Assembly: GCF_021650975.2 (NCBI RefSeq)
Contig: NZ_CP091285.1
Span: 3,100,001-3,164,000 of the forward strand
Length of the DNA: 64,000 nt
Source: Flavobacterium jumunjinense
Lineage (GTDB): Bacteria > Bacteroidota > Bacteroidia > Flavobacteriales > Flavobacteriaceae
Direction of reading: 5' to 3'
Below are positions 62,536 through 64,000 of the stretch, piece by piece (position 1 is the stretch's first letter; every line of letters begins with the position of its first letter). The position numbers and the translations under genes are program-made. Below the pieces are notes generated by a model. It did no database searches. It was given only the letters and a program-made list of their open reading frames with translations, and was not told where the DNA came from.

Positions 62536-64000
62536 ATGCAGAATAAAGGACTAATTAAATTTTTCGCAATTCTTTTCGCGTTGGTTTGTATTTATCAACT
62601 TTCTTTCACTTTTGTAGCTACTAAATATAGCAACTTAGCGAAAGAAAAAGCTAAAAATGATTTCACAAAAGAATTAAAATATTTAGATTCGATAGGGAAA
62701 GAAGAAGTTTTCTTAGGGAAAACTTACAATGAAGTAAGAGATAATCAATTACAAAAAGGGCTTGACCTTGAGGGAGGATTAAACGTAATCCTTCAAATAT
62801 CTGTTAAAGATATTTTAGTTGGTTTATCAAATGAATCTAAAAACTCAGGTTTTCTTAAAGCGCTAAAAGATGCAAAAGAAAATCAAGAAGGAAATCAAGA
62901 TTTTATTGATGCTTTCTTTAAAGAAGCAAATGCAGCTAATTTAAAATTGGCAAGTATTGATATCTTTGCAAACAGAAGTCTAGATGAGGATATAAAGTCA
63001 AATATGACTAATGACCAAATTGAGCCAATCATCAAGAAAAAAGTAAATGAATCAGTAGAAAGTGCTTTTGGAGTTCTTAGAAAACGTATTGACCAGTTTG
63101 GTGTAACTCAACCAAATATTCAAATGTTAGGAAGCTCAGGAAGAATTTTAGTTGAATTACCTGGAGCTAAAGATGTAGATCGTATTAAAACGTTATTACA
63201 AGGTACAGCAAAATTAGAATTTTGGGAAACATACAAAATTGAAGAAGTAGCAAATTATTTAATTGCTGCAAACGAAGCATTAAAAGCTACAGAAAAACAA
63301 GAAGTAAAGGCTGAAACTAAAGAAGTTGTTGCTGATTCTACTTCAAATAATTTATCTGAATTATTAACAGATAAGGCAGACACAACTAAAACTGTATTTA
63401 ATCCATTATTTGAAAAATTACAGATTACTCAACAACAAGGTTTTTCTGTTTTAGGATATGCTAAAATTTCTGATACTGCTTTAATTGGTGGATATTTAGG
63501 AAGAAAAGATATAAGAGCAAATTTATCAAACGATATTTCAAATGTTAAATTTGTATGGGGTAAAGCTGATACTAAGAATCCTGAAATTGTTGAACTTTAC
63601 GGTTTAAAAAGAGGTAGAGATGGTAAAGCACCAATTAGTGGTGGTGTAATTGATGATGCAAGAGATACTTTCGATCAACAAGGTAGACCAGCTGTTTCTA
63701 TGCAAATGAATGGAGCTGGAGCACAACAATGGGAAAAACTAACAGGAACAGTTTCTCAACAAGGAAATGCAATTGCTATCGTTTTAGATAATATTGTATA
63801 TTCTGCACCAGGTGTAAGTAGAGGAGCTATTTCAGGTGGTCAATCTGAAATTTCAGGAAGTTTTACAGTTAATGAAACTAAAGATTTAGCTAACGTATTA
63901 AGAGCAGGTAAATTACCAGCTGAAGCTAAAATTGTACAATCTGAAGTTGTTGGTCCATCATTAGGAGCAGAATCAATTAGAAGTGGTATGTTATCATTTA
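62536..64000 (+). CDS. secDF: Protein translocase subunit SecDF, N-terminal part (runs off right edge)
   Basis: ATG at 62536 opens a frame without stop to the window end, about 488 residues of a protein that is usually about 990. It begins with a membrane helix (LIKFFAILFALVCIYQLSFTF), has the P1 domain motif QKGLDLEGGLNVILQI, the RKRIDQFGVTQPNIQMLGSS motif, RILVELPGAKDVDRIKTLLQ, and reaches the start of the SecD transmembrane region. It uses the proton gradient to pull exported proteins from SecYEG. The split into SecD and SecF fused in one gene is the normal Bacteroidota form. Confidence 0.95.
   Translation, partial: MQNKGLIKFFAILFALVCIYQLSFTFVATKYSNLAKEKAKNDFTKELKYLDSIGKEEVFLGKTYNEVRDNQLQKGLDLEGGLNVILQISVKDILVGLSNESKNSGFLKALKDAKENQEGNQDFIDAFFKEANAANLKLASIDIFANRSLDEDIKSNMTNDQIEPIIKKKVNESVESAFGVLRKRIDQFGVTQPNIQMLGSSGRILVELPGAKDVDRIKTLLQGTAKLEFWETYKIEEVANYLIAANEALKATEKQEVKAETKEVVADSTSNNLSELLTDKADTTKTVFNPLFEKLQITQQQGFSVLGYAKISDTALIGGYLGRKDIRANLSNDISNVKFVWGKADTKNPEIVELYGLKRGRDGKAPISGGVIDDARDTFDQQGRPAVSMQMNGAGAQQWEKLTGTVSQQGNAIAIVLDNIVYSAPGVSRGAISGGQSEISGSFTVNETKDLANVLRAGKLPAEAKIVQSEVVGPSLGAESIRSGMLSF

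Overview
The window is AT-rich chromosomal DNA (around 30% GC by eye) from a member of the Bacteroidota, most likely a Flavobacteriaceae close to Flavobacterium. The pointers are two type IX secretion (T9SS) C-terminal sorting domains, many SusC/OmpA-era style secreted proteins and lipoproteins with acidic residues after the lipid cysteine, Bacteroidota-type promoters (TTG, about 20 nt, TAnnTTTG), a DUF1015 protein, the MoxR/DUF58/SpoIIM cluster, and the run asnB, gyrB, a DUF6588-like protein, mdh, secDF. I saw no tRNA, rRNA, CRISPR array, insertion sequence, integrase or phage module.

Layout. 1-1.15 kb: a partial TauE/SafE exporter behind a cysteine-containing Crp/Fnr regulator. 1.27-4.64 kb: a SIMPL-type secreted protein divergent from a five-gene operon of unknown function that includes a 55-residue basic protein; their shared promoter region holds 11-bp phased repeats. 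4.64-9.35 kb: conserved housekeeping genes (DUF1015, 3-hydroxybutyryl-CoA dehydrogenase, Gfo/Idh/MocA oxidoreductase, pcm, smpB). 9.5-16.3 kb: a surface-type subtilisin lipoprotein, a small conserved protein, an aldose epimerase, an ABC transporter pair, a GNAT and a YjdF-type (DUF2238) membrane protein. 16.4-21.9 kb: a run of minus-strand genes for secreted proteins and lipoproteins, mostly unknown, including a DUF2059 + DUF1573-like protein. 22-25.2 kb: a DUF418-type membrane protein with a translationally coupled 57-residue ORF, an AraC/GyrI regulator, a 41-residue membrane ORF and a DinB protein. 25.2-32.3 kb: the MoxR ATPase, DUF58, DUF4350, DUF4129, polytopic membrane, SpoIIM and RDD genes, a widespread but poorly understood envelope cluster.

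32.3-48.4 kb: an FMN reductase and a T9SS type-B substrate, then a surface-polysaccharide locus: a FemAB-like acyltransferase, a DegT/FdtB-type aminotransferase, a left-handed beta-helix acetyltransferase, glycosyltransferases on both strands, a flippase, an FdtA-type ketoisomerase and a 2OG-Fe(II) oxygenase. Two secreted proteins (one tail-fibre-like with an internal duplication, one T9SS type-A substrate) are embedded in it. Together the genes suggest making and exporting a glycan with a 3-amino-3,6-dideoxyhexose; rmlA/rmlB are not in the window.

48.4-64 kb: an FtsE-like ATPase, a 1004-residue TPR protein paired with an outer-membrane beta-barrel, a GreA-like protein, a C10 (streptopain-type) cysteine protease lipoprotein with a long AT-rich leader, asnB, gyrB, a DUF6588-like barrel protein, mdh, and the first half of secDF running off the right edge. 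No complete new defence or mobile system is visible. The best leads are the unexplained 2.3-4.6 kb operon with its phased operator-like repeats, the small overlooked ORFs, the subtilisin lacking the usual oxyanion-hole Asn, and the repeat array at 22.16-22.28 kb.
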